Below are positions 41,530-56,699 of a stretch of DNA of 64,000 nt, one piece after another. Position 1 is the stretch's first letter. Each line of letters opens with the position of its first letter. A program made the position numbers and the translations under genes. The notes beneath the pieces are model-generated. The model did not search any database. It saw only the letters and a program-made list of their open reading frames with translations, and was not told the DNA's origin. The stretch comes from Siphonodentalium dalli (Eukaryota; Mollusca; Scaphopoda; Gadilida; Siphonodentaliidae), in the NCBI GenBank assembly GCA_032622095.1, contig CP136069.1, forward strand, positions 153,747,043 to 153,811,042, written 5' to 3'.

Positions 41530-43696
41530 GTGACCCCGACATGACCTTGACCTTGAAAATTATCAATTCAAGGTCAAATCGGGTAAAATATTGAAAAACC
41601 CAATATTAACTCATTGAAAAACACAAACAAAACATAAAACATTGTCATGTTTCTGACCAAGCACGCCAGTGGCGGGCTAACCTGCTAGTTATATATATAT
41701 TAATAGTTTAATGGGAGTTTAGTGTGAAAACTAAATATTCAGAATTCCTGACATCATGTGACATGGCTTGTTTTTTTTTCTTATTAACTGGTTCAGTGCT
41801 GAAAGCCCATATTTGGACCCTATGTAAGAGTGCTGTAAGCCCAGATATGGGCTTTGGTAATTACACTGTCTTGTTTAGTCTACTCTTGTTTAGTTTAATC
41901 ATTTAAATAGCGTTTGTCGGGTAATATTTCAGTAATATTGTTACATATATAATTAAATTGGGACATTGTGAAGTTTGAATGGATGCCGACCAATAAAATT
42001 GTCAGAAAAGGTACTTCTATCGCGAACAGTTTGAGAAAAATTACAAATGTTTTGCTCAATGACGCGCTGTCCCTCTATATACACCCCTGCTATATTCACA
42101 GGCCTTTAAAAATTGCACGAACGTCCATTTCGTTCGAGCGAACTCATCCTGACGTAACCGGTTTTCACATTACCGACTACAACACGAAAACATCAAATAC
42201 TTTTGAGCCCTCCAGTGAGCTTCGGATTTTGTTTAATGACAATAGAAGACAACAAACAATGGAAATCCATAATATAAAGATAAAACACATGTAACTGTTT
42301 TGATCACACCAGTTATACATTCTATGACTGAACATGTACAGTATTCACACTTGATCGATATTCTAAAAATCTAGAAGAATCCATCGATAACTTGGGTTAA
42401 GCAAATTTATTTTGCCTAACTAGGCTGTGCCACGATTAATCGACTAACCTTCGACTGGTACGACACTCGACGGTTATTTCCTTTAGTCGATAATCGTTCA
42501 AGACGGTTGGTGGAGTATGCATGTGCTATGAGCCGTGCCCATACCTGTGAGGAAGTTCACGCAACTGAATAACAGTTTTGCAGCACAATATATCATAACA
42601 TACCACCCTAGATGCATTAATTTCATTAAAGAAGCCGTTCCTATTCTTTGAAGATTACCGCCAGACGTCGGCTGCGACACCAAAGACATAGGTCGCCAAA
42701 TGCCGCTTCCTTCGCAGCATTGTCTTTGAAGTCCCAGCAGACGTTTGTCTGTCATTTTTAAACTTTAACAATTCTGACTTTCTCATTCCTATATTGAATA
42801 GCAACTTGCAGGATTTACTGGACATTTTAATCCGTGAGATATTTCTCTTACTAATTATTAGTGCTACTGTGTCTCATATATACATTCGCCAGAGTGGGTA
42901 ACGTATATAATAAACCATTAATTTGTTTTAATTATTACTTGCAACATTTTCATATACAAGTCTCAGGTTATGAATGACAGCACCATGTTATGAATAATTA
43001 CGATTGAATCCGAAACGTCATGCTTTAGTTAAATTAGCAGACGTAAATTCACACTCCCAATTTTGAGGCACCGTTTGCACTGACTGACCTTTGTGAAAAT
43101 TATATTTGCAATAAACATGTGGTAAACAAAAAGTGAGTTCTAATCGCCACGTTGTGACAATGTCTCGAGGTCATTCATGTGTATTAAGTTGGTGAACTGC
43201 GACCACGAGTGAACGATATAGCTCTAAAAATTTGCGGTACTTATGTTGTGCCAGCAGTTATAAAATAAACACTGTCACGCGATGACACATTGAGGACATG
43301 TAAGGAGAACTGTGCGATCATGCGTGAACGAAATGCACATCGTCACCTTTGATGTTCGGATAACATTGGCAGAAATTGTGCAATTCAACAGGCGGAGAGG
43401 AGGGGAGACCGAAAGAATAACGGTTGAGCAATACAAAAACTAAACAGATAAGTCTTCAACCTTGAAGGAGATAGAAGACTCGTTCAGTCCATTGGAAAAG
43501 GCATTATGTACGATGTTTTCCAGAGTTGAAATACGAGGGAAAAAGGGGCGTACTGTTCCTGTGCTAATTACAAAGCGGTGTGAGCAGAGCATCGATTTGT
43601 TGCTAATATTCCAAACGGAAGCAGGAGTTCATGATGAAAATCCTTATGTTTTCGCTAGATCAAATTTCGATTCACGAAATTCCACCAGAAGTGACA
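41530..43696 (+). repeat. Macrosatellite unit 5
   Basis: Length is 2167. Ile variant, as in unit 1. Confidence 0.95.
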
Positions 43697-45863
43697 GTGA
43701 CCCCGACATGACCTTGACCTTGAAAATTATCAATTCAAGGTCAAATCGGGTAAAATATTGAAAAACCCAATATTAACTCATTGAAAAACACAAACAAAAC
43801 ATAAAACATTGTCATGTTTCTGACCAAGCACGCCAGTGGCGGGCTAACCTGCTAGTTATATATATATTAATAGTTTAATGGGAGTTTAGTGTGAAAACTA
43901 AATATTCAGAATTCCTGACATCATGTGACATGGCTTGTTTTTTTTTCTTATTAACTGGTTCAGTGCTGAAAGCCCATATTTGGACCCTATGTAAGAGTGC
44001 TGTAAGCCCAGATATGGGCTTTGGTAATTACACTGTCTTGTTTAGTCTACTCTTGTTTAGTTTAATCATTTAAATAGCGTTTGTCGGGTAATATTTCAGT
44101 AATATTGTTACATATATAATTAAATTGGGACATTGTGAAGTTTGAATGGATGCCGACCAATAAAATTGTCAGAAAAGGTACTTCTATCGCGAACAGTTTG
44201 AGAAAAATTACAAATGTTTTGCTCAATGACGCGCTGTCCCTCTATATACACCCCTGCTATACTCACAGGCCTTTAAAAATTGCACGAACGTCCATTTCGT
44301 TCGAGCGAACTCATCCTGACGTAACCGGTTTTCACATTACCGACTACAACACGAAAACATCAAATACTTTTGAGCCCTCCAGTGAGCTTCGGATTTTGTT
44401 TAATGACAATAGAAGACAACAAACAATGGAAATCCATAATATAAAGATAAAACACATGTAACTGTTTTGATCACACCAGTTATACATTCTATGACTGAAC
44501 ATGTACAGTATTCACACTTGATCGATATTCTAAAAATCTAGAAGAATCCATCGATAACTTGGGTTAAGCAAATTTATTTTGCCTAACTAGGCTGTGCCAC
44601 GATTAATCGACTAACCTTCGACTGGTACGACACTCGACGGTTATTTCCTTTAGTCGATAATCGTTCAAGACGGTTGGTGGAGTATGCATGTGCTATGAGC
44701 CGTGCCCATACCTGTGAGGAAGTTCACGCAACTGAATAACAGTTTTGCAGCACAATATATCATAACATACCACCCTAGATGCATTAATTTCATTAAAGAA
44801 GCCGTTCCTATTCTTTGAAGATTACCGCCAGACGTCGGCTGCGACACCAAAGACATAGGTCGCCAAATGCCGCTTCCTTCGCAGCATTGTCTTTGAAGTC
44901 CCAGCAGACGTTTGTCTGTCATTTTTAAACTTTAACAATTCTGACTTTCTCATTCCTATATTGAATAGCAACTTGCAGGATTTACTGGACATTTTAATCC
45001 GTGAGATATTTCTCTTACTAATTATTAGTGCTACTGTGTCTCATATATACATTCGCCAGAGTGGGTAACGTATATAATAAACCATTAATTTGTTTTAATT
45101 ATTACTTGCAACATTTTCATATACAAGTCTCAGGTTATGAATGACAGCACCATGTTATGAATAATTACGATTGAATCCGAAACGTCATGCTTTAGTTAAA
45201 TTAGCAGACGTAAATTCACACTCCCAATTTTGAGGCACCGTTTGCACTGACTGACCTTTGTGAAAATTATATTTGCAATAAACATGTGGTAAACAAAAAG
45301 TGAGTTCTAATCGCCACGTTGTGACAATGTCTCGAGGTCATTCATGTGTATTAAGTTGGTGAACTGCGACCACGAGTGAACGATATAGCTCTAAAAATTT
45401 GCGGTACTTATGTTGTGCCAGCAGTTATAAAATAAACACTGTCACGCGATGACACATTGAGGACATGTAAGGAGAACTGTGCGATCATGCGTGAACGAAA
45501 TGCACATCGTCACCTTTGATGTTCGGATAACATTGGCAGAAATTGTGCAATTCAACAGGCGGAGAGGAGGGGAGACCGAAAGAATAACGGTTGAGCAATA
45601 CAAAAACTAAACAGATAAGTCTTCAACCTTGAAGGAGATAGAAGACTCGTTCAGTCCATTGGAAAAGGCATTATGTACGATGTTTTCCAGAGTTGAAATA
45701 TGAGGGAAAAAGGGGCGTACTGTTCCTGTGCTAATTACAAAGCGGTGTGAGCAGAGCATCGATTTGTTGCTAATATTCCAAACGGAAGCAGGAGTTCATG
45801 ATGAAAATCCTTATGTTTTCGCTAGATCAAATTTCGATTCACGAAATTCCACCAGAAGTGACA
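43697..45863 (+). repeat. Macrosatellite unit 6 (nonsense change)
   Basis: Length is 2167. Thr variant. C to T at 45701 turns CGA into TGA within the conserved EIRGK part of the recombinase-like exon. Confidence 0.95.
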
Positions 45864-48030
45864 GTGACCCCGACATGACCTTGACCTTGAAAATTATCAA
45901 TTCAAGGTCAAATCGGGTAAAATATTGAAAAACCCAATATTAACTCATTGAAAAACACAAACAAAACATAAAACATTGTCATGTTTCTGACCAAGCACGC
46001 CAGTGGCGGGCTAACCTGCTAGTTATATATATATTAATAGTTTAATGGGAGTTTAGTGTGAAAACTAAATATTCAGAATTCCTGACATCATGTGACATGG
46101 CTTGTTTTTTTTTCTTATTAACTGGTTCAGTGCTGAAAGCCCATATTTGGACCCTATGTAAGAGTGCTGTAAGCCCAGATATGGGCTTTGGTAATTACAC
46201 TGTCTTGTTTAGTCTACTCTTGTTTAGTTTAATCATTTAAATAGCGTTTGTCGGGTAATATTTCAGTAATATTGTTACATATATAATTAAATTGGGACAT
46301 TGTGAAGTTTGAATGGATGCCGACCAATAAAATTGTCAGAAAAGGTACTTCTATCGCGAACAGTTTGAGAAAAATTACAAATGTTTTGCTCAATGACGCG
46401 CTGTCCCTCTATATACACCCCTGCTATATTCACAGGCCTTTAAAAATTGCACGAACGTCCATTTCGTTCGAGCGAACTCATCCTGACGTAACCGGTTTTC
46501 ACATTACCGACTACAACACGAAAACATCAAATACTTTTGAGCCCTCCAGTGAGCTTCGGATTTTGTTTAATGACAATAGAAGACAACAAACAATGGAAAT
46601 CCATAATATAAAGATAAAACACATGTAACTGTTTTGATCACACCAGTTATACATTCTATGACTGAACATGTACAGTATTCACACTTGATCGATATTCTAA
46701 AAATCTAGAAGAATCCATCGATAACTTGGGTTAAGCAAATTTATTTTGCCTAACTAGGCTGTGCCACGATTAATCGACTAACCTTCGACTGGTACGACAC
46801 TCGACGGTTATTTCCTTTAGTCGATAATCGTTCAAGACGGTTGGTGGAGTATGCATGTGCTATGAGCCGTGCCCATACCTGTGAGGAAGTTCACGCAACT
46901 GAATAACAGTTTTGCAGCACAATATATCATAACATACCACCCTAGATGCATTAATTTCATTAAAGAAGCCGTTCCTATTCTTTGAAGATTACCGCCAGAC
47001 GTCGGCTGCGACACCAAAGACATAGGTCGCCAAATGCCGCTTCCTTCGCAGCATTGTCTTTGAAGTCCCAGCAGACGTTTGTCTGTCATTTTTAAACTTT
47101 AACAATTCTGACTTTCTCATTCCTATATTGAATAGCAACTTGCAGGATTTACTGGACATTTTAATCCGTGAGATATTTCTCTTACTAATTATTAGTGCTA
47201 CTGTGTCTCATATATACATTCGCCAGAGTGGGTAACGTATATAATAAACCATTAATTTGTTTTAATTATTACTTGCAACATTTTCATATACAAGTCTCAG
47301 GTTATGAATGACAGCACCATGTTATGAATAATTACGATTGAATCCGAAACGTCATGCTTTAGTTAAATTAGCAGACGTAAATTCACACTCCCAATTTTGA
47401 GGCACCGTTTGCACTGACTGACCTTTGTGAAAATTATATTTGCAATAAACATGTGGTAAACAAAAAGTGAGTTCTAATCGCCACGTTGTGACAATGTCTC
47501 GAGGTCATTCATGTGTATTAAGTTGGTGAACTGCGACCACGAGTGAACGATATAGCTCTAAAAATTTGCGGTACTTATGTTGTGCCAGCAGTTATAAAAT
47601 AAACACTGTCACGCGATGACACATTGAGGACATGTAAGGAGAACTGTGCGATCATGCGTGAACGAAATGCACATCGTCACCTTTGATGTTCGGATAACAT
47701 TGGCAGAAATTGTGCAATTCAACAGGCGGAGAGGAGGGGAGACCGAAAGAATAACGGTTGAGCAATACAAAAACTAAACAGATAAGTCTTCAACCTTGAA
47801 GGAGATAGAAGACTCGTTCAGTCCATTGGAAAAGGCATTATGTACGATGTTTTCCAGAGTTGAAATACGAGGGAAAAAGGGGCGTACTGTTCCTGTGCTA
47901 ATTACAAAGCGGTGTGAGCAGAGCATCGATTTGTTGCTAATATTCCAAACGGAAGCAGGAGTTCATGATGAAAATCCTTATGTTTTCGCTAGATCAAATT
48001 TCGATTCACGAAATTCCACCAGAAGTGACA
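45864..48030 (+). repeat. Macrosatellite unit 7
   Basis: Length is 2167. Ile variant. Confidence 0.95.
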
Positions 48031-50197
48031 GTGACCCCGACATGACCTTGACCTTGAAAATTATCAATTCAAGGTCAAATCGGGTAAAATATTGAAAAAC
48101 CCAATATTAACTCATTGAAAAACACAAACAAAACATAAAACATTGTCATGTTTCTGACCAAGCACGCCAGTGGCGGGCTAACCTGCTAGTTATATATATA
48201 TTAATAGTTTAATGGGAGTTTAGTGTGAAAACTAAATATTCAGAATTCCTGACATCATGTGACATGGCTTGTTTTTTTTTCTTATTAACTGGTTCAGTGC
48301 TGAAAGCCCATATTTGGACCCTATGTAAGAGTGCTGTAAGCCCAGATATGGGCTTTGGTAATTACACTGTCTTGTTTAGTCTACTCTTGTTTAGTTTAAT
48401 CATTTAAATAGCGTTTGTCGGGTAATATTTCAGTAATATTGTTACATATATAATTAAATTGGGACATTGTGAAGTTTGAATGGATGCCGACCAATAAAAT
48501 TGTCAGAAAAGGTACTTCTATCGCGAACAGTTTGAGAAAAATTACAAATGTTTTGCTCAATGACGCGCTGTCCCTCTATATACACCCCTGCTATATTCAC
48601 AGGCCTTTAAAAATTGCACGAACGTCCATTTCGTTCGAGCGAACTCATCCTGACGTAACCGGTTTTCACATTACCGACTACAACACGAAAACATCAAATA
48701 CTTTTGAGCCCTCCAGTGAGCTTCGGATTTTGTTTAATGACAATAGAAGACAACAAACAATGGAAATCCATAATATAAAGATAAAACACATGTAACTGTT
48801 TTGATCACACCAGTTATACATTCTATGACTGAACATGTACAGTATTCACACTTGATCGATATTCTAAAAATCTAGAAGAATCCATCGATAACTTGGGTTA
48901 AGCAAATTTATTTTGCCTAACTAGGCTGTGCCACGATTAATCGACTAACCTTCGACTGGTACGACACTCGACGGTTATTTCCTTTAGTCGATAATCGTTC
49001 AAGACGGTTGGTGGAGTATGCATGTGCTATGAGCCGTGCCCATACCTGTGAGGAAGTTCACGCAACTGAATAACAGTTTTGCAGCACAATATATCATAAC
49101 ATACCACCCTAGATGCATTAATTTCATTAAAGAAGCCGTTCCTATTCTTTGAAGATTACCGCCAGACGTCGGCTGCGACACCAAAGACATAGGTCGCCAA
49201 ATGCCGCTTCCTTCGCAGCATTGTCTTTGAAGTCCCAGCAGACGTTTGTCTGTCATTTTTAAACTTTAACAATTCTGACTTTCTCATTCCTATATTGAAT
49301 AGCAACTTGCAGGATTTACTGGACATTTTAATCCGTGAGATATTTCTCTTACTAATTATTAGTGCTACTGTGTCTCATATATACATTCGCCAGAGTGGGT
49401 AACGTATATAATAAACCATTAATTTGTTTTAATTATTACTTGCAACATTTTCATATACAAGTCTCAGGTTATGAATGACAGCACCATGTTATGAATAATT
49501 ACGATTGAATCCGAAACGTCATGCTTTAGTTAAATTAGCAGACGTAAATTCACACTCCCAATTTTGAGGCACCGTTTGCACTGACTGACCTTTGTGAAAA
49601 TTATATTTGCAATAAACATGTGGTAAACAAAAAGTGAGTTCTAATCGCCACGTTGTGACAATGTCTCGAGGTCATTCATGTGTATTAAGTTGGTGAACTG
49701 CGACCACGAGTGAACGATATAGCTCTAAAAATTTGCGGTACTTATGTTGTGCCAGCAGTTATAAAATAAACACTGTCACGCGATGACACATTGAGGACAT
49801 GTAAGGAGAACTGTGCGATCATGCGTGAACGAAATGCACATCGTCACCTTTGATGTTCGGATAACATTGGCAGAAATTGTGCAATTCAACAGGCGGAGAG
49901 GAGGGGAGACCGAAAGAATAACGGTTGAGCAATACAAAAACTAAACAGATAAGTCTTCAACCTTGAAGGAGATAGAAGACTCGTTCAGTCCATTGGAAAA
50001 GGCATTATGTACGATGTTTTCCAGAGTTGAAATACGAGGGAAAAAGGGGCGTACTGTTCCTGTGCTAATTACAAAGCGGTGTGAGCAGAGCATCGATTTG
50101 TTGCTAATATTCCAAACGGAAGCAGGAGTTCATGATGAAAATCCTTATGTTTTCGCTAGATCAAATTTCGATTCACGAAATTCCACCAGAAGTGACA
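48031..50197 (+). repeat. Macrosatellite unit 8
   Basis: Length is 2167. Ile variant. Confidence 0.95.
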
Positions 50198-52364
50198 GTG
50201 ACCCCGACATGACCTTGACCTTGAAAATTATCAATTCAAGGTCAAATCGGGTAAAATATTGAAAAACCCAATATTAACTCATTGAAAAACACAAACAAAA
50301 CATAAAACATTGTCATGTTTCTGACCAAGCACGCCAGTGGCGGGCTAACCTGCTAGTTATATATATATTAATAGTTTAATGGGAGTTTAGTGTGAAAACT
50401 AAATATTCAGAATTCCTGACATCATGTGACATGGCTTGTTTTTTTTTCTTATTAACTGGTTCAGTGCTGAAAGCCCATATTTGGACCCTATGTAAGAGTG
50501 CTGTAAGCCCAGATATGGGCTTTGGTAATTACACTGTCTTGTTTAGTCTACTCTTGTTTAGTTTAATCATTTAAATAGCGTTTGTCGGGTAATATTTCAG
50601 TAATATTGTTACATATATAATTAAATTGGGACATTGTGAAGTTTGAATGGATGCCGACCAATAAAATTGTCAGAAAAGGTACTTCTATCGCGAACAGTTT
50701 GAGAAAAATTACAAATGTTTTGCTCAATGACGCGCTGTCCCTCTATATACACCCCTGCTATATTCACAGGCCTTTAAAAATTGCACGAACGTCCATTTCG
50801 TTCGAGCGAACTCATCCTGACGTAACCGGTTTTCACATTACCGACTACAACACGAAAACATCAAATACTTTTGAGCCCTCCAGTGAGCTTCGGATTTTGT
50901 TTAATGACAATAGAAGACAACAAACAATGGAAATCCATAATATAAAGATAAAACACATGTAACTGTTTTGATCACACCAGTTATACATTCTATGACTGAA
51001 CATGTACAGTATTCACACTTGATCGATATTCTAAAAATCTAGAAGAATCCATCGATAACTTGGGTTAAGCAAATTTATTTTGCCTAACTAGGCTGTGCCA
51101 CGATTAATCGACTAACCTTCGACTGGTACGACACTCGACGGTTATTTCCTTTAGTCGATAATCGTTCAAGACGGTTGGTGGAGTATGCATGTGCTATGAG
51201 CCGTGCCCATACCTGTGAGGAAGTTCACGCAACTGAATAACAGTTTTGCAGCACAATATATCATAACATACCACCCTAGATGCATTAATTTCATTAAAGA
51301 AGCCGTTCCTATTCTTTGAAGATTACCGCCAGACGTCGGCTGCGACACCAAAGACATAGGTCGCCAAATGCCGCTTCCTTCGCAGCATTGTCTTTGAAGT
51401 CCCAGCAGACGTTTGTCTGTCATTTTTAAACTTTAACAATTCTGACTTTCTCATTCCTATATTGAATAGCAACTTGCAGGATTTACTGGACATTTTAATC
51501 CGTGAGATATTTCTCTTACTAATTATTAGTGCTACTGTGTCTCATATATACATTCGCCAGAGTGGGTAACGTATATAATAAACCATTAATTTGTTTTAAT
51601 TATTACTTGCAACATTTTCATATACAAGTCTCAGGTTATGAATGACAGCACCATGTTATGAATAATTACGATTGAATCCGAAACGTCATGCTTTAGTTAA
51701 ATTAGCAGACGTAAATTCACACTCCCAATTTTGAGGCACCGTTTGCACTGACTGACCTTTGTGAAAATTATATTTGCAATAAACATGTGGTAAACAAAAA
51801 GTGAGTTCTAATCGCCACGTTGTGACAATGTCTCGAGGTCATTCATGTGTATTAAGTTGGTGAACTGCGACCACGAGTGAACGATATAGCTCTAAAAATT
51901 TGCGGTACTTATGTTGTGCCAGCAGTTATAAAATAAACACTGTCACGCGATGACACATTGAGGACATGTAAGGAGAACTGTGCGATCATGCGTGAACGAA
52001 ATGCACATCGTCACCTTTGATGTTCGGATAACATTGGCAGAAATTGTGCAATTCAACAGGCGGAGAGGAGGGGAGACCGAAAGAATAACGGTTGAGCAAT
52101 ACAAAAACTAAACAGATAAGTCTTCAACCTTGAAGGAGATAGAAGACTCGTTCAGTCCATTGGAAAAGGCATTATGTACGATGTTTTCCAGAGTTGAAAT
52201 ACGAGGGAAAAAGGGGCGTACTGTTCCTGTGCTAATTACAAAGCGGTGTGAGCAGAGCATCGATTTGTTGCTAATATTCCAAACGGAAGCAGGAGTTCAT
52301 GATGAAAATCCTTATGTTTTCGCTAGATCAAATTTCGATTCACGAAATTCCACCAGAAGTGACA
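50198..52364 (+). repeat. Macrosatellite unit 9
   Basis: Length is 2167. Ile variant. Confidence 0.95.
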
Positions 52365-54532
52365 GTGACCCCGACATGACCTTGACCTTGAAAATTATCA
52401 ATTCAAGGTCAAATCGGGTAAAATATTGAAAAACCCAATATTAACTCATTGAAAAACACAAACAAAACATAAAACATTGTCATGTTTCTGACCAAGCACG
52501 CCAGTGGCGGGCTAACCTGCTAGTTATATATATATTAATAGTTTAATGGGAGTTTAGTGTGAAAACTAAATATTCAGAATTCCTGACATCATGTGACATG
52601 GCTTGTTTTTTTTTCTTATTAACTGGTTCAGTGCTGAAAGCCCATATTTGGACCCTATGTAAGAGTGCTGTAAGCCCAGATATGGGCTTTGGTAATTACA
52701 CTGTCTTGTTTAGTCTACTCTTGTTTAGTTTAATCATTTAAATAGCGTTTGTCGGGTAATATTTCAGTAATATTGTTACATATATAATTAAATTGGGACA
52801 TTGTGAAGTTTGAATGGATGCCGACCAATAAAATTGTCAGAAAAGGTACTTCTATCGCGAACAGTTTGAGAAAAATTACAAATGTTTTGCTCAATGACGC
52901 GCTGTCCCTCTATATACACCCCTGCTATACTCACAGGCCTTTAAAAATTGCACGAACGTCCATTTCGTTCGAGCGAACTCATCCTGACGTAACCGGTTTT
53001 CACATTACCGACTACAACACGAAAACATCAAATACTTTTGAGCCCTCCAGTGAGCTTCGGATTTTGTTTAATGACAATAGAAGACAACAAACAATGGAAA
53101 TCCATATTATAAAGATAAAACACATGTAACTGTTTTGATCACACCAGTTATACATTCTATGACTGAACATGTACAGTATTCACACTTGATCGATATTCTA
53201 AAAATCTAGAAGAATCCATCGATAACTTGGGTTAAGCAAATTTATTTTGCCTAACTAGGCTGTGCCACGATTAATCGACTAACCTTCGACTGGTACGACA
53301 CTCGACGGTTATTTCCTTTAGTCGATAATCGTTCAAGACGGTTGGTGGAGTATGCATGTGCTATGAGCCGTGCCCATACCTGTGAGGAAGTTCACGCAAC
53401 TGAATAACAGTTTTGCAGCACAATATATCATAACATACCACCCTAGATGCATTAATTTCATTAAAGAAGCCGTTCCTATTCTTTGAAGATTACCGCCAGA
53501 CGTCGGCTGCGACACCAAAGACATAGGTCGCCAAATGCCGCTTCCTTCGCAGCATTGTCTTTGAAGTCCCAGCAGACGTTTGTCTGTCATTTTTAAACTT
53601 TAACAATTCTGACTTTCTCATTCCTATATTGAATAGCAACTTGCAGGATTTACTGGACATTTTAATCCGTGAGATATTTCTCTTACTAATTATTAGTGCT
53701 ACTGTGTCTCATATATACATTCGCCAGAGTGGGTAACGTATATAATAAACCATTAATTTGTTTTAATTATTACTTGCAACATTTTCATATACAAGTCTCA
53801 GGTTATGAATGACAGCACCATGTTATGAATAATTACGATTGAATCCGAAACGTCATGCTTTAGTTAAATTAGCAGACGTAAATTCACACTCCCAATTTTG
53901 AGGCACCGTTTGCACTGACTGACCTTTGTGAAAATTATATTTGCAATAAACATGTGGTAAACAAAAAGTGAGTTCTAATCGCCACGTTGTGACAATGTCT
54001 CGAGGTCATTCATGTGTATTAAGTTGGTGAACTGCGACCACGAGTGAACGATATAGCTCTAAAAATTTGCGGGTACTTATGTTGTGCCAGCAGTTATAAA
54101 ATAAACACTGTCACGCGATGACACATTGAGGACATGTAAGGAGAACTGTGCGATCATGCGTGAACGAAATGCACATCGTCACCTTTGATGTTCGGATAAC
54201 ATTGGCAGAAATTGTGCAATTCAACAGGCGGAGAGGAGGGGAGACCGAAAGAATAACGGTTGAGCAATACAAAAACTAAACAGATAAGTCTTCAACCTTG
54301 AAGGAGATAGAAGACTCGTTCAGTCCATTGGAAAAGGCATTATGTACGATGTTTTCCAGAGTTGAAATACGAGGGAAAAAGGGGCGTACTGTTCCTGTGC
54401 TAATTACAAAGCGGTGTGAGCAGAGCATCGATTTGTTGCTAATATTCCAAACGGAAGCAGGAGTTCATGATGAAAATCCTTATGTTTTCGCTAGATCAAA
54501 TTTCGATTCACGAAATTCCACCAGAAGTGACA
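52365..54532 (+). repeat. Macrosatellite unit 10
   Basis: Length is 2168. Thr variant plus the Asn-to-Ile change near the end of the 103-codon frame (CATATTATA). One extra G in TTTGCGGGTAC near 54071, shared only with unit 14. Confidence 0.95.
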
Positions 54533-56699
54533 GTGACCCCGACATGACCTTGACCTTGAAAATTATCAATTCAAGGTCAAATCGGGTAAAATATTGAAAA
54601 ACCCAATATTAACTCATTGAAAAACACAAACAAAACATAAAACATTGTCATGTTTCTGACCAAGCACGCCAGTGGCGGGCTAACCTGCTAGTTATATATA
54701 TATTAATAGTTTAATGGGAGTTTAGTGTGAAAACTAAATATTCAGAATTCCTGACATCATGTGACATGGCTTGTTTTTTTTTCTTATTAACTGGTTCAGT
54801 GCTGAAAGCCCATATTTGGACCCTATGTAAGAGTGCTGTAAGCCCAGATATGGGCTTTGGTAATTACACTGTCTTGTTTAGTCTACTCTTGTTTAGTTTA
54901 ATCATTTAAATAGCGTTTGTCGGGTAATATTTCAGTAATATTGTTACATATATAATTAAATTGGGACATTGTGAAGTTTGAATGGATGCCGACCAATAAA
55001 ATTGTCAGAAAAGGTACTTCTATCGCGAACAGTTTGAGAAAAATTACAAATGTTTTGCTCAATGACGCGCTGTCCCTCTATATACACCCCTGCTATATTC
55101 ACAGGCCTTTAAAAATTGCACGAACGTCCATTTCGTTCGAGCGAACTCATCCTGACGTAACCGGTTTTCACATTACCGACTACAACACGAAAACATCAAA
55201 TACTTTTGAGCCCTCCAGTGAGCTTCGGATTTTGTTTAATGACAATAGAAGACAACAAACAATGGAAATCCATAATATAAAGATGAAACACATGTAACTG
55301 TTTTGATCACACCAGTTATACATTCTATGACTGAACATGTACAGTATTCACACTTGATCGATATTCTAAAAATCTAGAAGAATCCATCGATAACTTGGGT
55401 TAAGCAAATTTATTTTGCCTAACTAGGCTGTGCCACGATTAATCGACTAACCTTCGACTGGTACGACACTCGACGGTTATTTCCTTTAGTCGATAATCGT
55501 TCAAGACGGTTGGTGGAGTATGCATGTGCTATGAGCCGTGCCCATACCTGTGAGGAAGTTCACGCAACTGAATAACAGTTTTGCAGCACAATATATCATA
55601 ACATACCACCCTAGATGCATTAATTTCATTAAAGAAGCCGTTCCTATTCTTTGAAGATTACCGCCAGACGTCGGCTGCGACACCAAAGACATAGGTCGCC
55701 AAATGCCGCTTCCTTCGCAGCATTGTCTTTGAAGTCCCAGCAGACGTTTGTCTGTCATTTTTAAACTTTAACAATTCTGACTTTCTCATTCCTATATTGA
55801 ATAGCAACTTGCAGGATTTACTGGACATTTTAATCCGTGAGATATTTCTCTTACTAATTATTAGTGCTACTGTGTCTCATATATACATTCGCCAGAGTGG
55901 GTAACGTATATAATAAACCATTAATTTGTTTTAATTATTACTTGCAACATTTTCATATACAAGTCTCAGGTTATGAATGACAGCACCATGTTATGAATAA
56001 TTACGATTGAATCCGAAACGTCATGCTTTAGTTAAATTAGCAGACGTAAATTCACACTCCCAATTTTGAGGCACCGTTTGCACTGACTGACCTTTGTGAA
56101 AATTATATTTGCAATAAACATGTGGTAAACAAAAAGTGAGTTCTAATCGCCACGTTGTGACAATGTCTCGAGGTCATTCATGTGTATTAAGTTGGTGAAC
56201 TGCGACCACGAGTGAACGATATAGCTCTAAAAATTTGCGGTACTTATGTTGTGCCAGCAGTTATAAAATAAACACTGTCACGCGATGACACATTGAGGAC
56301 ATGTAAGGAGAACTGTGCGATCATGCGTGAACGAAATGCACATCGTCACCTTTGATGTTCGGATAACATTGGCAGAAATTGTGCAATTCAACAGGCGGAG
56401 AGGAGGGGAGACCGAAAGAATAACGGTTGAGCAATACAAAAACTAAACAGATAAGTCTTCAACCTTGAAGGAGATAGAAGACTCGTTCAGTCCATTGGAA
56501 AAGGCATTATGTACGATGTTTTCCAGAGTTGAAATACGAGGGAAAAAGGGGCGTACTGTTCCTGTGCTAATTACAAAGCGGTGTGAGCAGAGCATCGATT
56601 TGTTGCTAATATTCCAAACGGAAGCAGGAGTTCATGATGAAAATCCTTATGTTTTCGCTAGATCAAATTTCGATTCACGAAATTCCACCAGAAGTGACA
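54533..56699 (+). repeat. Macrosatellite unit 11
   Basis: Length is 2167. Ile variant, with a private Ile-to-Met change (AAGATGAAA near 55284). Confidence 0.95.
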
